64,000 bases of DNA from Gordonibacter faecis (GCF_030077735.1 NZ_JASJEU010000019.1:1-64000), one strand, 5' to 3'. Shown: positions 44,802 through 53,742, numbered from the stretch's first letter. Made by a program: numbers and translations. The notes: a model not told the origin generated them from the sequence alone.

Positions 44802-45670
44802 TGAACGACGCGCGGCCTACGTGGCCGCCCGAGGCTCCCAGCAAAGAGGCGTTTGTTGCGCTCGTGCGTGAGCAGGGGCGCGCGTTATATCGCGACCTTC
44901 CGTGGCGCAACCTTGATAACCCGTACGCGGTGCTCGTAAGCGAAATCATGTTGCAGCAGACCCAGGTGGCGCGGGTGAAGGGCTACTGGGAGCGCTTCAT
45001 GGCACTGTTCCCTACGCTGGACGCGCTTGCCTCGGCCGACACGTCTGACGTGCTGGCTCAGTGGCAGGGGCTGGGGTATAACCGTCGCGCGCTTGCGTTG
45101 AAGAAGACGGCGGACGTGTGTGCCGCCGAGCATGGTGGCCTGTTGCCGGAAACCGTTGAGGAACTGGTAGCGCTTCCCGGCATTGGCCCGGCGACGGCGG
45201 CCGGCGTGGTGGCGTTTGCCCACAACCGCCCTGCGCTCTACCTGGAAACGAACGTGCGCACCGTGTTTCTGCACGAGTTGTTCCCGGGTCGCGAAGGCGT
45301 GAGCGACAAGGAGATTGCGCCCTTGGTGGCCGACACGTGCCCTGCCGATGACGCGCGGGCGTGGTACTATGCGCTGCTCGATTATGGCGCGCACCTGAAG
45401 TCTATCGTGGCGAATCCTTCACGCCGCAGCGCTCACCACACGCGCCAGTCCACCTTCGAGGGCTCCCGCCGTCAAAAGCGTGCCGAACTGGTGCGCATTG
45501 TGCTGGCATCCCCCGAAGGCATAAGCGCCGCTGAACTGGCCCAACGCCTTGACGCCTTCGAGCAGGCCGGCGGACGTCCACCAGTGGACGCAGAAGTATT
45601 CGAAAGCATCACTACCGACCTCGTAGCCGAAGGCTTCTTCCGCCAAGAAGGCGACCTCTTTGTGGCGTAG
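44801..45670 (+). CDS. MutY-like HhH-GPD DNA glycosylase without Fe-S cluster ligands
   Basis: The 289-residue protein has the HhH-GPD core. SEIMLQQTQV carries the MutY-type Glu, and LPGIGPATAAGVVAF is the helix-hairpin-helix. At the usual catalytic Asp position (D-G-N-V in MutY) it reads ETNVRTVF, with Glu. The expected CX6CX2CX5C Fe-S motif after YALLDYGAHL is absent (SIVANPSRRSAHH instead). The last about 70 residues look like a small winged-helix rather than the NUDIX-like domain. Adenine excision opposite 8-oxoG is the family activity but is not assured here. Confidence 0.8.
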   Translation: MNDARPTWPPEAPSKEAFVALVREQGRALYRDLPWRNLDNPYAVLVSEIMLQQTQVARVKGYWERFMALFPTLDALASADTSDVLAQWQGLGYNRRALALKKTADVCAAEHGGLLPETVEELVALPGIGPATAAGVVAFAHNRPALYLETNVRTVFLHELFPGREGVSDKEIAPLVADTCPADDARAWYYALLDYGAHLKSIVANPSRRSAHHTRQSTFEGSRRQKRAELVRIVLASPEGISAAELAQRLDAFEQAGGRPPVDAEVFESITTDLVAEGFFRQEGDLFVA

Positions 45671-45739
45671 GGCCACAGCAACTTAACGCTCCATGCAAAT
45701 CTCTTTGAAACGCGCGGTGCGCCCTACTCGCACGCTCAT

Positions 45740-45773
45740 TTGAACTATTAGACTATGATAACAGTGCTATACT
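45740..45773 (+). promoter_or_regulatory. Promoter region with a motif shared with the molybdoenzyme operon
   Basis: A 23-base motif starting TTGAACTATTAGAC and ending TATGATAAC (45740-45762) matches 48261-48283 at 19 of 23 positions. TATACT at 45768-45773 is a candidate -10. Confidence 0.45.
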
Positions 45774-45810
45774 GACCCTTGTCGGCGAATGAGACGGCGA
45801 GGGGAGCGCG

Positions 45811-46692
45811 GTGCTGTTCAGCTGGTACATAGTGGCGTACCTCTTCTTGGCGGGTGCGGGAAGCGGTGCCTTCCTGATTGCGGCGAGTTGCTGCATGGGG
45901 GATGCGCTGCGCAAAACCGAGGCCTCCGAGCGTCTTGTGCTGGCTGTGCAGGGTGGCTTTTACGCGGCTCCGTGTCTCGTGGTGCTTGCCGGGGTGTTTT
46001 TGTTGCTGGACGTGGGCAATGTGCAGCGCGTGTGGGCGGTGGTGGCGCAGCCGTTCCAATCGGTGTTGTCGGTGGGTGCGTGGTTGGTCGCGCTGCTTGC
46101 GGTACTCTCCGGTGCCTTGGCGGTGGCGGGGCTGGTACTGCGCGAAGTGCCTCGGCCACTTCTGTGGACGTGCATCGCTGCGGGCTGGTTCTGTGCGGCG
46201 GGCGTCATGTCCTATACGGGACTTTTGCTCTCCGACATGGTATCCATCGACTTGTGGCACACACCGTGGCTGGTGGTGCTGTTCGTGGCTTCGTCGTTGT
46301 CATGCGGTCTGGCGGCGGTGGTGGGGATGGATGCGCTTGTGGCTCCACCTTCGCGTGCGCTGCCTTCGGGCCTCTGGCGTGCGGGCGTGCTGTTTGGCTG
46401 CCTCGAAGCGCTGGTGTTGGCCGTGTTTATGGTGGTGCAGCTGGGCTTCACCGAGACGGCGCATGCTTCGTGCTTGCTGCTGCTCGAAGGCTCGCTTGCG
46501 CTGGCGTTTTGGGGTGGGGTTTGTCTGGTTGGTATCGCCTTGCCGCTTGCCGCGCACGGGGTGGGGTGCCTGATGCCGCGCCGGATTGCGGCGCTGGTGT
46601 CGTCGGTGGGTGTGCTGGTCGGTGGACTTTTTCTGCGGTACTGCATTGTGGCTGCGGCGCTCTATACCCCGCTGGCGCTTGCTGCGATATGA
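45811..46692 (+). CDS. Orphan NrfD/PsrC-like membrane protein
   Basis: The 293-residue polytopic protein has about eight membrane helices. Its start WYIVAYLFLAGAGSGAFLIA resembles the NrfD/PsrC/DmsC quinone-binding subunit opening. GAGGGGAG precedes the GTG. No molybdoenzyme or ferredoxin subunit adjoins it, which is unusual; the nearest such operon is at 48.4 kb and has its own NrfD. It could serve a distant enzyme or be a remnant. A GntR gene follows after 49 bases. Confidence 0.75.
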   Translation: MLFSWYIVAYLFLAGAGSGAFLIAASCCMGDALRKTEASERLVLAVQGGFYAAPCLVVLAGVFLLLDVGNVQRVWAVVAQPFQSVLSVGAWLVALLAVLSGALAVAGLVLREVPRPLLWTCIAAGWFCAAGVMSYTGLLLSDMVSIDLWHTPWLVVLFVASSLSCGLAAVVGMDALVAPPSRALPSGLWRAGVLFGCLEALVLAVFMVVQLGFTETAHASCLLLLEGSLALAFWGGVCLVGIALPLAAHGVGCLMPRRIAALVSSVGVLVGGLFLRYCIVAAALYTPLALAAI

Positions 46693-46741
46693 TGAGCGCA
46701 CAGCACAAGAAATGAACAAAGCGATGTGATTGCGGGATAGT

Positions 46742-47140
46742 GTGACAACCGAAAGCAAAACCATACAGATCACCATTGACGAGGACAGCGGCATCCCTCT
46801 TTGGCTGCAGCTGCGCAACCGTCTTATCTACCTCATTACGTCGGGGTACTACGCCACGGGCGACAAGCTGCCCACCGTGCGCGAAATGGCGGTTGATCTG
46901 GGCATTAACTACAACACCGTAAGCAAGGTGTATCAGGATATCGAACGCGACGGCTATATCGTGTCGAAGCGCGGACGCGGAACGTTTGCCCACGACGGCT
47001 ACCGTAAACATGCAGATGCGGCCGACAACGCCGCCGACTCGCTGGCGGATGTGTTCATCCAGCAGTGTCGGGAACTCGGCGTGCCGCGCGCAGACATCGT
47101 GGGCCTGGTGGAGAAGCGGCTGAAAGCGGCGGAAGGGTAG
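46742..47140 (+). CDS. GntR family regulator (YtrA type)
   Basis: A short protein of about 132 residues with an N-terminal GntR winged helix (GIPLWLQLRNRLIYLITSG, GDKLPTVREMAVDLGINYNTVSKVY split, RDGYIVSKRGRGTF) and only a short C-terminal helical tail. This is the size of the YtrA subfamily, which usually controls adjacent membrane or ABC genes. The GTG start lacks a strong ribosome-binding site; TTG at 46730 is an alternative. It is followed at 6 bases by an SPFH gene, its likely target. Confidence 0.85.
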   Translation: MTTESKTIQITIDEDSGIPLWLQLRNRLIYLITSGYYATGDKLPTVREMAVDLGINYNTVSKVYQDIERDGYIVSKRGRGTFAHDGYRKHADAADNAADSLADVFIQQCRELGVPRADIVGLVEKRLKAAEG

Positions 47141-47146
47141 GCAAGC

Positions 47147-48088
47147 ATGAAATTCAGCTTGAGAAGCGAATCGTCAAAGGCGAGGGCAACTTCGGCCGAG
47201 CAGGATAGGAACCGCTCGGTGGCTACCACCGAACTTGAGCCCAACGAGGCCACGCGGGCGGGCGTGTACCTGTTCGCCGTGGTGATGTTTGTTGTGGGAT
47301 TTGGCGTGGTGTTCGCGGCTACATTCGCGTGGCTTTCGGTGGCTACGGTGCTGTGTGCCGTGGCGGCGGGCGTGCTGTGCGCGGCATGCATTCGCGTGGC
47401 TCCGCAGTGGGAACGCGTGACGGTGCTGCGCTTCGGCCGCTTTCACCGCGTGGCGGGGCCGGGGCTCTACTTCCTCATTCCGTTTGCGGAGTACACGGCT
47501 ATTCATATTGATCACCGCATCATGACCTCGTCGTTTTCGGCTGAGGCGGCGCTCACGGCGGACTTGGTTCCGGTGGACGTGGACGCCATTTTGTTTTGGA
47601 TGGTATGGGATGCGCAGAAGGCGTGCCTTGAGGTGGAGAACTATCCGAAGGCGGTGCTATGGTCGGCGCAGACGGCCATGCGCGATGCTATCGGCCAGCT
47701 GAATTTGGCGGATTTGTCGCTGCGTCGCAAGCAGATCGACCGCGAGTTGCAGGAGGTCATGGGCGCGAAGTGCGAGCAGTGGGGCATTACGGTGCTCAGC
47801 GTAGAGATTCGCGACATCATGGTGCCGCGCGAGTTGCAGGATGCCCTGTCGAAGGAAGCCCAGGCCACCCGCGAGCGCAACGCGCGCGTCATCCTGGCCG
47901 AGGTGGAAAAGGATATCTCCGAGATGTACGTGGAAGCTGCCGAGGTGTACGAGAAGAACCCCAGCGCCATGCAACTGCGCGCGATGAACCTGGCCTACGA
48001 GGGTGCCAAGGATGGCAAGGGTATTCTGCTGGCCCCCAGCGGCCTGGCTGATGGGTTCGACGTGAGTAAACTCTTTAAGGGGGAATAA
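47147..48088 (+). CDS. SPFH/Band 7 (slipin/stomatin-like) protein
   Basis: The 313-residue protein has two closely spaced hydrophobic segments (about 40-80), then a Band 7 domain (PQWERVTVLRFGRFHRVAGPG, VDVDAILFWMVWD, AMRDAIGQLNLADL, QWGITVLSVEIRDIMVP) and a helical end. This is the bacterial slipin layout. Such proteins form membrane-associated oligomers in lipid microdomains. It is probably co-transcribed with the GntR gene. Confidence 0.9.
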   Translation: MKFSLRSESSKARATSAEQDRNRSVATTELEPNEATRAGVYLFAVVMFVVGFGVVFAATFAWLSVATVLCAVAAGVLCAACIRVAPQWERVTVLRFGRFHRVAGPGLYFLIPFAEYTAIHIDHRIMTSSFSAEAALTADLVPVDVDAILFWMVWDAQKACLEVENYPKAVLWSAQTAMRDAIGQLNLADLSLRRKQIDRELQEVMGAKCEQWGITVLSVEIRDIMVPRELQDALSKEAQATRERNARVILAEVEKDISEMYVEAAEVYEKNPSAMQLRAMNLAYEGAKDGKGILLAPSGLADGFDVSKLFKGE

Positions 48089-48155
48089 CGGCGGGGCAGG
48101 GTGGTGTGTGCGGCTCCCGCTGAGGGCCACCCCTGGGCACAAGCCATTCATCATA

Positions 48156-48190
48156 CGAAGGCGCTCGCTTGTCGGGCGCCTTCGCTTTTT
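48156..48190 (+). terminator. Intrinsic terminator after the SPFH gene
   Basis: Perfect 9-bp arms CGAAGGCGC (48156-48164) and GCGCCTTCG (48176-48184), followed by CTTTTT. Confidence 0.88.
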
Positions 48191-48255
48191 CAGCTATAAA
48201 GCGGGGAGCATCCCGTATCCCTGAACAGGTATCTCTGAGCGTACCCGTTCACTAA

Positions 48256-48283
48256 TTGCATTGAACTAGTACAATATGATAAT
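48256..48283 (+). promoter_or_regulatory. Promoter of the molybdoenzyme operon
   Basis: TTGCAT (48256-48261) and GATAAT (48278-48283) with 16-base spacing, overlapped by the motif shared with 45740-45762. The 48284-48428 leader is otherwise unremarkable and ends in the ribosome-binding site GAAGGAGGAG. Confidence 0.55.
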
Positions 48284-48428
48284 ATGTCAATCAGAAAGAA
48301 TCGGCCGATTCTGCATAAGCATATTAAGGGGATACCCAGAGGGTTTGCGACAACGATGGCAGATGTCGTAGTAGTTGCTTTCAGTCGTGATCATGAGGGG
48401 TGTTCTGGCGGTTCTTGAAGGAGGAGAA

Positions 48429-50870
48429 ATGTCTGGGACGAACAGTTCGCACGCTGGACTCACGCGCCGTAGCTTTCTTAAGGCAACTGGTGTGTTGACC
48501 GGCGCGGTGGCTTTTTCTGGCGCAACCCTTGGGTGTGCGTCGCAAGTCGAGGGCGATATTTCATCAGCTTCATCAGACTATGAAGTGCATCCCACAACAT
48601 GTATCAGCAACTGTCATGGAATGGCCTGCCCGCTCGACGTATGGACGAAGGATGGCAAAGCTTTCAATATTGAGAAGTTCCAGATGAAGGATCAAAACCT
48701 ACAAGGAGTTTGTCAGCGAGGGTACTCAAATTTGCAACGCATGTATTCTCCTGAACGTGTGAAGTATCCACTTCGCCGTGTCGAAGGGACTGCGCGCGGG
48801 GCGGGCGAGTGGGAGCAGATCAGCTGGGATGAGGCAATAGAGTATATTTGTTCAATATGGAAATCGCTTCAAAGTGAATACGGCGATACATGCATTTTAT
48901 TCAGTAAAGGAACCGGAGCGTCGTCGAATATTACGACGGGCTATGTTGACCGCCTTGTGGCATATATGGGTGCTTCAAACATGCCACTTGCTTATGACCA
49001 AGCAGGCTTCTTCTGTGGGACGAATTGCCTCGGTCTTGAGATGCCCTACACCTATTGGGGATCGGAATCTCGTGATCTAGTGAATGCAAAAAAGGTGATC
49101 GTATGGGGAGCTAATCCGTCCGAAGCTGCCACTATTTCGTTTCATCATATTTCAAAAGCACGAGAAAATGGTGCAAAGCTTATTGTCATAGATCCTCTTT
49201 TTACCACCACGGCTGCTAAAGCTGACGCGTATGTGCCTATCCGGCCCGGGAGTGACGGCTTGCTTGCTATGGGTATGATGAAGGCGATCATTCGCGATGG
49301 GAAGCAAGACGAAGATTTTTTGAAGTCTGATACGGTGGCACCCTTCCTTGTAAAAAAGGATGATTTCCACTATTTACGTAAGAGTGACCTAGGTCAGTCT
49401 CAGGTCGGAAGCAAAGAAGATGCGATTCTCGTATGCGACGCGCAAGGAAAGCCCGGTACACCAACTGACATTGTGGATCCAGTACTTGAAGGCTCCTTCG
49501 TAATCGACGGCATTGAGGTTACGACAGCTTATAGTTTGTTGCTTGATCGTTTAAGCGAATGGTCATTCGATCAAATCGCTGAGTTGACTGACGTTCCTGT
49601 GGATACAATCGAATGGCTTGCATCGGAGTATGTTGACGGCCCTTCCATGGTGTTTTCAGCTCTTGGAATTGATCATTGGGTTAATGGACATACCGGATAT
49701 ATGAATATGTACGCCTTGATGATGGTTGCCGGTCAGTTAGGAAAGCCTGGTACAGGAGCTACGGTGGGCGACTCTTCAGTTCCGCAAGCTATAGGGCCGA
49801 ACGCAACGGCAATTACCGCACCAAAGGACGCAAAACCGAAATCAAATGTGCTGGTATCTGAAGTGTATGATCTCGTGTTTAACCGTCCTGCTGATTCCAA
49901 GAAACCTGTCATCAAGAGCATGTATTTCTGGACGCATAATCCTATTGGTAACTTGCCCGACCGCAAAGCATGGCTAGAAGTATTCGAGGCAATGGATCTT
50001 GTTGTGGTTGCTGACATCTGGATGAGTGAGTCGGCAAAGTATGCCGACGTGGTGCTTCCAGTAACGTTTATGTGGGAAGAGGAATCCATCGCCTCAGCAG
50101 GCAATCCTTATCTGAGGCTTATGGAGAAGGTTGTCGAACCCCAGTTTGAAGCAAAAGGAGATTTTGAGATTGCCACATTGCTCGGGCGCGGAATGGGGCT
50201 TGAAGATAAGTTCCAAATGACACGTGAAGACTTTCTTGAGGCGGTGCTCGACAACGATTTAGCACGTAAGATGGGTGTTACCTGGGATCGATTGAAAAAA
50301 GAGAAGCGTATCTACTCATACCCCGAAGAGGTGCCAGTATGCGGCTCAACGGGTGTATATAAAACGACAACAGGTCGAGCTCAATTCTTCCGCGAAGCGC
50401 CCGCTCCTGCCTTCCAGAGCGACCAGCCTTGGGATGTTAAGCGTGAAAGTTTGCCATATTGGGAACCTCCGCGAGAAGGCTGGTATCAAAATGAACTTCA
50501 CGACAAATACCCTATCGTATTCATGTCAGAGCGCTCAAAGTTTATGGCTCACACGCAGTTTGGGTGGTCTTCGACCATGCTACAAGAACTCGATCCAGAA
50601 CCGTATTTGAAGATTAGTGTTGAAGACGCACGGGAGCGCGGTATTGAAACAGGTGACTTGATCAAGGCTTATAACGATCGTGGTTATGTGGTGATTAAGG
50701 CCGTTGTAACTCCCACTACGCGTCCCGGTATGGCTTTGATTGATCACGGATGGCAAGAATGGTCGTTTATCGAAGGCCATTATTCTGATTTGAGTTCCAT
50801 CGCATCGGGGAATGTTGTTTCGAACACTTGCTTCTTCGATTGTTTATGTCAAATCGAGAAGGTTGGATAG
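48429..50870 (+). CDS. Exported molybdopterin oxidoreductase catalytic subunit (DMSO reductase family)
   Basis: The 813-residue protein has a TAT signal (TRRSFLKATG) ending in a lipobox-like ATLGCAS, so it may be a TAT lipoprotein on the outer face. The [4Fe-4S] ligands follow as CISNCHGMACPLDVW and CQRG. Molybdopterin-binding segments include WGANPSEAATISFHHI, KLIVIDPLFTTTAAKADAYVPIRPGSDGLLAMGM, and a C-terminal molybdopterin dinucleotide-binding domain. The substrate cannot be told from sequence. G+C content is visibly lower than in the downstream genes. It heads a five-gene respiratory operon. Confidence 0.92.
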   Translation: MSGTNSSHAGLTRRSFLKATGVLTGAVAFSGATLGCASQVEGDISSASSDYEVHPTTCISNCHGMACPLDVWTKDGKAFNIEKFQMKDQNLQGVCQRGYSNLQRMYSPERVKYPLRRVEGTARGAGEWEQISWDEAIEYICSIWKSLQSEYGDTCILFSKGTGASSNITTGYVDRLVAYMGASNMPLAYDQAGFFCGTNCLGLEMPYTYWGSESRDLVNAKKVIVWGANPSEAATISFHHISKARENGAKLIVIDPLFTTTAAKADAYVPIRPGSDGLLAMGMMKAIIRDGKQDEDFLKSDTVAPFLVKKDDFHYLRKSDLGQSQVGSKEDAILVCDAQGKPGTPTDIVDPVLEGSFVIDGIEVTTAYSLLLDRLSEWSFDQIAELTDVPVDTIEWLASEYVDGPSMVFSALGIDHWVNGHTGYMNMYALMMVAGQLGKPGTGATVGDSSVPQAIGPNATAITAPKDAKPKSNVLVSEVYDLVFNRPADSKKPVIKSMYFWTHNPIGNLPDRKAWLEVFEAMDLVVVADIWMSESAKYADVVLPVTFMWEEESIASAGNPYLRLMEKVVEPQFEAKGDFEIATLLGRGMGLEDKFQMTREDFLEAVLDNDLARKMGVTWDRLKKEKRIYSYPEEVPVCGSTGVYKTTTGRAQFFREAPAPAFQSDQPWDVKRESLPYWEPPREGWYQNELHDKYPIVFMSERSKFMAHTQFGWSSTMLQELDPEPYLKISVEDARERGIETGDLIKAYNDRGYVVIKAVVTPTTRPGMALIDHGWQEWSFIEGHYSDLSSIASGNVVSNTCFFDCLCQIEKVG

Positions 50871-50880
50871 GGGGCCGTAT

Positions 50881-51501
50881 ATGAGGTACGGAATGGTTAT
50901 TGATTTGCAGCGCTGCATGGGCTGTCAAACATGTTCAACGTCGTGCAAGTTGTCTAACAATATCCCGGATGATATCTGGTGGACGCGCGTGCTTACTGAA
51001 GGAGGGGACTTTATTGACACGGGTAGTGGTGAGTATCCTAAAGTAAGCATGCAGCATATTCCGGTTTCGTGTCAGCACTGTGAAAATCCTGCTTGCGTGA
51101 AGGTGTGTCCGGTAGGGGCAACATTCAAAGATGCTGATAATGGCATTGTGCGCCAAGATTATGACAAATGTATCGGATGTCGCATGTGTATGGCGGCCTG
51201 TCCTTATACCGGTGTACGGTCGTTCAACTGGGAAGAGCCAAAATATGCAATGGATTTCCAGGTAGGTGATCCAAGTGTTGCGCCGCATCAGAAACATACT
51301 GTTGAAAAATGCACTTTCTGCGTGAACCTGGTTGCTAAGAACGAAGAGCCGAAATGTGTGAGGTCCTGCGTTGGTGAAGCTCGTCACTTCGGTGACTTGG
51401 ACGACCCTAACTCGGAGGTTTCGCGGCTTGTTCGTGAGAGGGAAGTGATGCAGTTGCTTCCGGAGAAGGGTACGCATCCTTCGGTTTATTACCTCGTATA
51501 G
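50881..51501 (+). CDS. Four-cluster ferredoxin subunit (DmsB/PsrB-like)
   Basis: The 206-residue protein has four groups of cysteine ligands: CMGCQTCSTSC, CQHCENPACVKVC, CIGCRMCMAAC and CTFCV..KCVRSC. There is no signal, so it would be exported with the catalytic subunit through TAT. It carries electrons between the molybdoenzyme and the NrfD membrane subunit. AGGGGG precedes the ATG, 10 bases after the previous stop. It shares the lower G+C of the catalytic gene. Confidence 0.95.
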   Translation: MRYGMVIDLQRCMGCQTCSTSCKLSNNIPDDIWWTRVLTEGGDFIDTGSGEYPKVSMQHIPVSCQHCENPACVKVCPVGATFKDADNGIVRQDYDKCIGCRMCMAACPYTGVRSFNWEEPKYAMDFQVGDPSVAPHQKHTVEKCTFCVNLVAKNEEPKCVRSCVGEARHFGDLDDPNSEVSRLVREREVMQLLPEKGTHPSVYYLV

Positions 51502-51519
51502 GCTTCAAAGGAGACAATC

Positions 51520-52746
51520 ATGACTGAGAATACTCAGGCGGCGAAAGCTGCCAAAGCTCCTGCTGCCACATTCGGGGGCAAGGGGCTCAACATTGGCATT
51601 ATCGTGGCGGCGGTAGTAACGATTGCGGGGCTGGCGTTGTGGGTGATGCAGCTTTCGGGCGGCCTCGTGCAAACGAACATGCGCAACCTGGATTCGTGGG
51701 GGCTCTACATCACCATGTTTATGTTCCTGGTGGGTTTGTCGGCTGGCGGCCTCATCATCTCCAGTGTGCCGCGCGCTTTCGGTATGGAAGGTTTCGGCGG
51801 CATCAGCAAGGTGGCCGTGTGGACTTCCATCTGCTGCACGGTACTGGCCATTGGGTTTGTGGTGGTTGACCTGGGCCAGCCTCTCCGCCTGTGGGAGCTG
51901 TTCGCGTACTCGAACCTAGGCTCGCCGCTTATGTGGGACATCATTGTGTTGGCGGTGTACCTGATTTTGTCCATCGTCTATCTCTGGGCCACGCTGCGTG
52001 CCGAGGCGGGCAAGGTGTCGAATACGGCGCTGCGCGTGGTAAGTGTGGTTGCTCTCGTGTGCGCGGTGCTCGTGCACAGCGTGACGGCCTGGATATTCGG
52101 GCTTCAGCAGGCACATGAATTCTGGCACACCGCACTGTTGGCGCCCTGGTTTGTATCGAGCGCACTGGTGTGCGGCACGGCGCTCGTACTAGTGGTGGTG
52201 ATTGCACTTCGGCGTGTGGGCTACCTCAAGCTCGACCAGAAGCACATCGTCAAGATGGCGAAGATGCTGGGAGCGTTCGTGTGTGTTGACCTGTACTTCT
52301 TCGGCTGCGACCTGCTTACCAGCGCTTTTCCGGGAGGATCGGGGGCCGACATCGTAGCCATGCTGACCACCGGTGCCCTTGCCCCGTTCTTCTGGATTGA
52401 GGTTATTGGCTGCGCACTGGCTGCCGTGGTGTGCTTCGTGCCTAAACTGCGCACGAACCCGCTGCTCGTGGTGGCAAGCCTTCTGGCTATCGTCGGCATC
52501 TTCTGCAAGCGCGTGCAGCTGTTGGTCGGCGGCTTCCAGATGCCGAATGTGGCGTTGCCGGGTCCCATGACTTCCCATACCGTCACTGAGTGGACCAGCG
52601 GCATGACGGGCGCGTATCAGGGCATGGTATACTTCCCGACGCCGCTCGAGTTTGGCGTGGCGTTTGGTGTCATTGGGCTGGGCGCTCTTCTGTTGCTGGT
52701 GGGGCTGAAGTATCTGCCACTCGGGCCGGTTGAGGCATCGCGCTAA
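51520..52746 (+). CDS. NrfD/PsrC-type quinol-interacting membrane subunit
   Basis: The 408-residue protein has about nine to ten membrane helices. The conserved opening DSWGLYITMFMFLVGLSAGG matches NrfD, and VVVDLGQPLRLWELF follows. It exchanges electrons with menaquinone. Its codon use returns to the high-G+C norm, unlike the two genes before it, although it lies only 18 bases downstream of them. Confidence 0.93.
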   Translation: MTENTQAAKAAKAPAATFGGKGLNIGIIVAAVVTIAGLALWVMQLSGGLVQTNMRNLDSWGLYITMFMFLVGLSAGGLIISSVPRAFGMEGFGGISKVAVWTSICCTVLAIGFVVVDLGQPLRLWELFAYSNLGSPLMWDIIVLAVYLILSIVYLWATLRAEAGKVSNTALRVVSVVALVCAVLVHSVTAWIFGLQQAHEFWHTALLAPWFVSSALVCGTALVLVVVIALRRVGYLKLDQKHIVKMAKMLGAFVCVDLYFFGCDLLTSAFPGGSGADIVAMLTTGALAPFFWIEVIGCALAAVVCFVPKLRTNPLLVVASLLAIVGIFCKRVQLLVGGFQMPNVALPGPMTSHTVTEWTSGMTGAYQGMVYFPTPLEFGVAFGVIGLGALLLLVGLKYLPLGPVEASR

Positions 52747-52813
52747 TCACTTCGTTTGAAGCGGGAGCGCGTCACCCCTCCCTCGTGCTTCCGCTTCGCG
52801 ATAAGGAACACTC

Positions 52814-53170
52814 ATGGTCAAGAAGATTATTCTCACACTGGCAGCGTTTGTGCTGGTTGGAGCCTGCGTGTTTGCTGCAGGGTCCGCGGCGGATGCGCGC
52901 GTGGGGCTGCCGCAGCCTATAGAGGCCACCTCGCCCTGTCCGGCGGTGGGGTGTGCAAGTGGGCAGTGTCATGGGTTTGATAACGTGCCCGTGCCTGATG
53001 GCGTGCATGAGATGACGTGCCCCGAGGCCTCGTGCGCCAGCGTGGAGTGCCATGCGTGGGACTCGCTCACGACGCGCTATTATCAGGCGTCCGATGCGAG
53101 CCTGAACCTGTGGGTGCTCGCGCCGGTGGTGCTGGTGGTGGGGCTCGTGCTTATGGTGCGGAAGCTTTAG
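52814..53170 (+). CDS. Small exported multi-Cys protein, possible diheme c-type cytochrome with CX4CH motifs
   Basis: The 118-residue protein has an N-terminal signal or anchor (IILTLAAFVLVGACVFAAG), a short soluble part and a C-terminal membrane helix (LNLWVLAPVVLVVGLVLMV). The soluble part holds two similar units, CPAVGCASGQCHGFD (about 42-56) and CPEASCASVECHAWD (about 72-86). Both follow C-P-x3-C-A-S-x2-C-H-x-F/W-D. CX4CH occurs as a covalent heme site in some cytochromes c3, so two hemes are plausible; a metal site is the alternative. It lies in the molybdoenzyme operon. Confidence 0.72.
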   Translation: MVKKIILTLAAFVLVGACVFAAGSAADARVGLPQPIEATSPCPAVGCASGQCHGFDNVPVPDGVHEMTCPEASCASVECHAWDSLTTRYYQASDASLNLWVLAPVVLVVGLVLMVRKL

Positions 53171-53180
53171 GGGGCCTTGC

Positions 53181-53618
53181 ATGGATAAGCGAAACCTCGC
53201 GATAGACGCCGTGGCGCTCATAGGCTATCTGGTGGTGGCAAATCCGGCCGTGACCGGTATTGGGCTGCATGAGTGGCTTGGCCTGGGTATATTCGTAGTG
53301 TTTTTCGTGCATGTGCTGGTGCATGCCGACTGGGTGCTCGACGCGGTAAAGGCGGCGCTCAAGTCGCCCTCCTGGGGGCGCACCGGCAATTTGGTGCTCG
53401 ATGCCTTCATCCTGATTGCCTTTATGGTGGTAATCGTGTCGGGCCTTTTCATTTCCGGTGCAGTGCTGCCCACGTTCGGCCTGTACGCCGACGGATACTA
53501 CTTCTGGGACCCCCTCCACGCAATAGCCGCAAAAGCCCTCCTCGCACTTCTCCTCATACACGTAGTAGTTCACTGGAAATGGATCATCACCTGGTTCAAA
53601 AAAGGGAAGAGCACATAA
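53181..53618 (+). CDS. DUF4405/cytochrome b561-like membrane protein
   Basis: The 145-residue protein has four membrane helices. Histidines in HEW, HVLVHADW, PLHAIAAK and IHVVVHWKW are placed to bind b-type hemes. It is similar to DUF4405 membrane proteins that accompany exported reductases. It would link quinone to the small cytochrome encoded 10 bases upstream, and is the last gene of the respiratory operon. Confidence 0.82.
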   Translation: MDKRNLAIDAVALIGYLVVANPAVTGIGLHEWLGLGIFVVFFVHVLVHADWVLDAVKAALKSPSWGRTGNLVLDAFILIAFMVVIVSGLFISGAVLPTFGLYADGYYFWDPLHAIAAKALLALLLIHVVVHWKWIITWFKKGKST

Positions 53619-53742
53619 GCGACTCAGAAAACAAGCGCACTCACTCAACTGACGAAGGAAAGCTATTTCCGTTCGGGAATGGGGCGCTTGGGAAGAACAC
53701 GCTGTTACCGTACGGTAGTGCGGGTGGGTGGGGGTATGCTGT

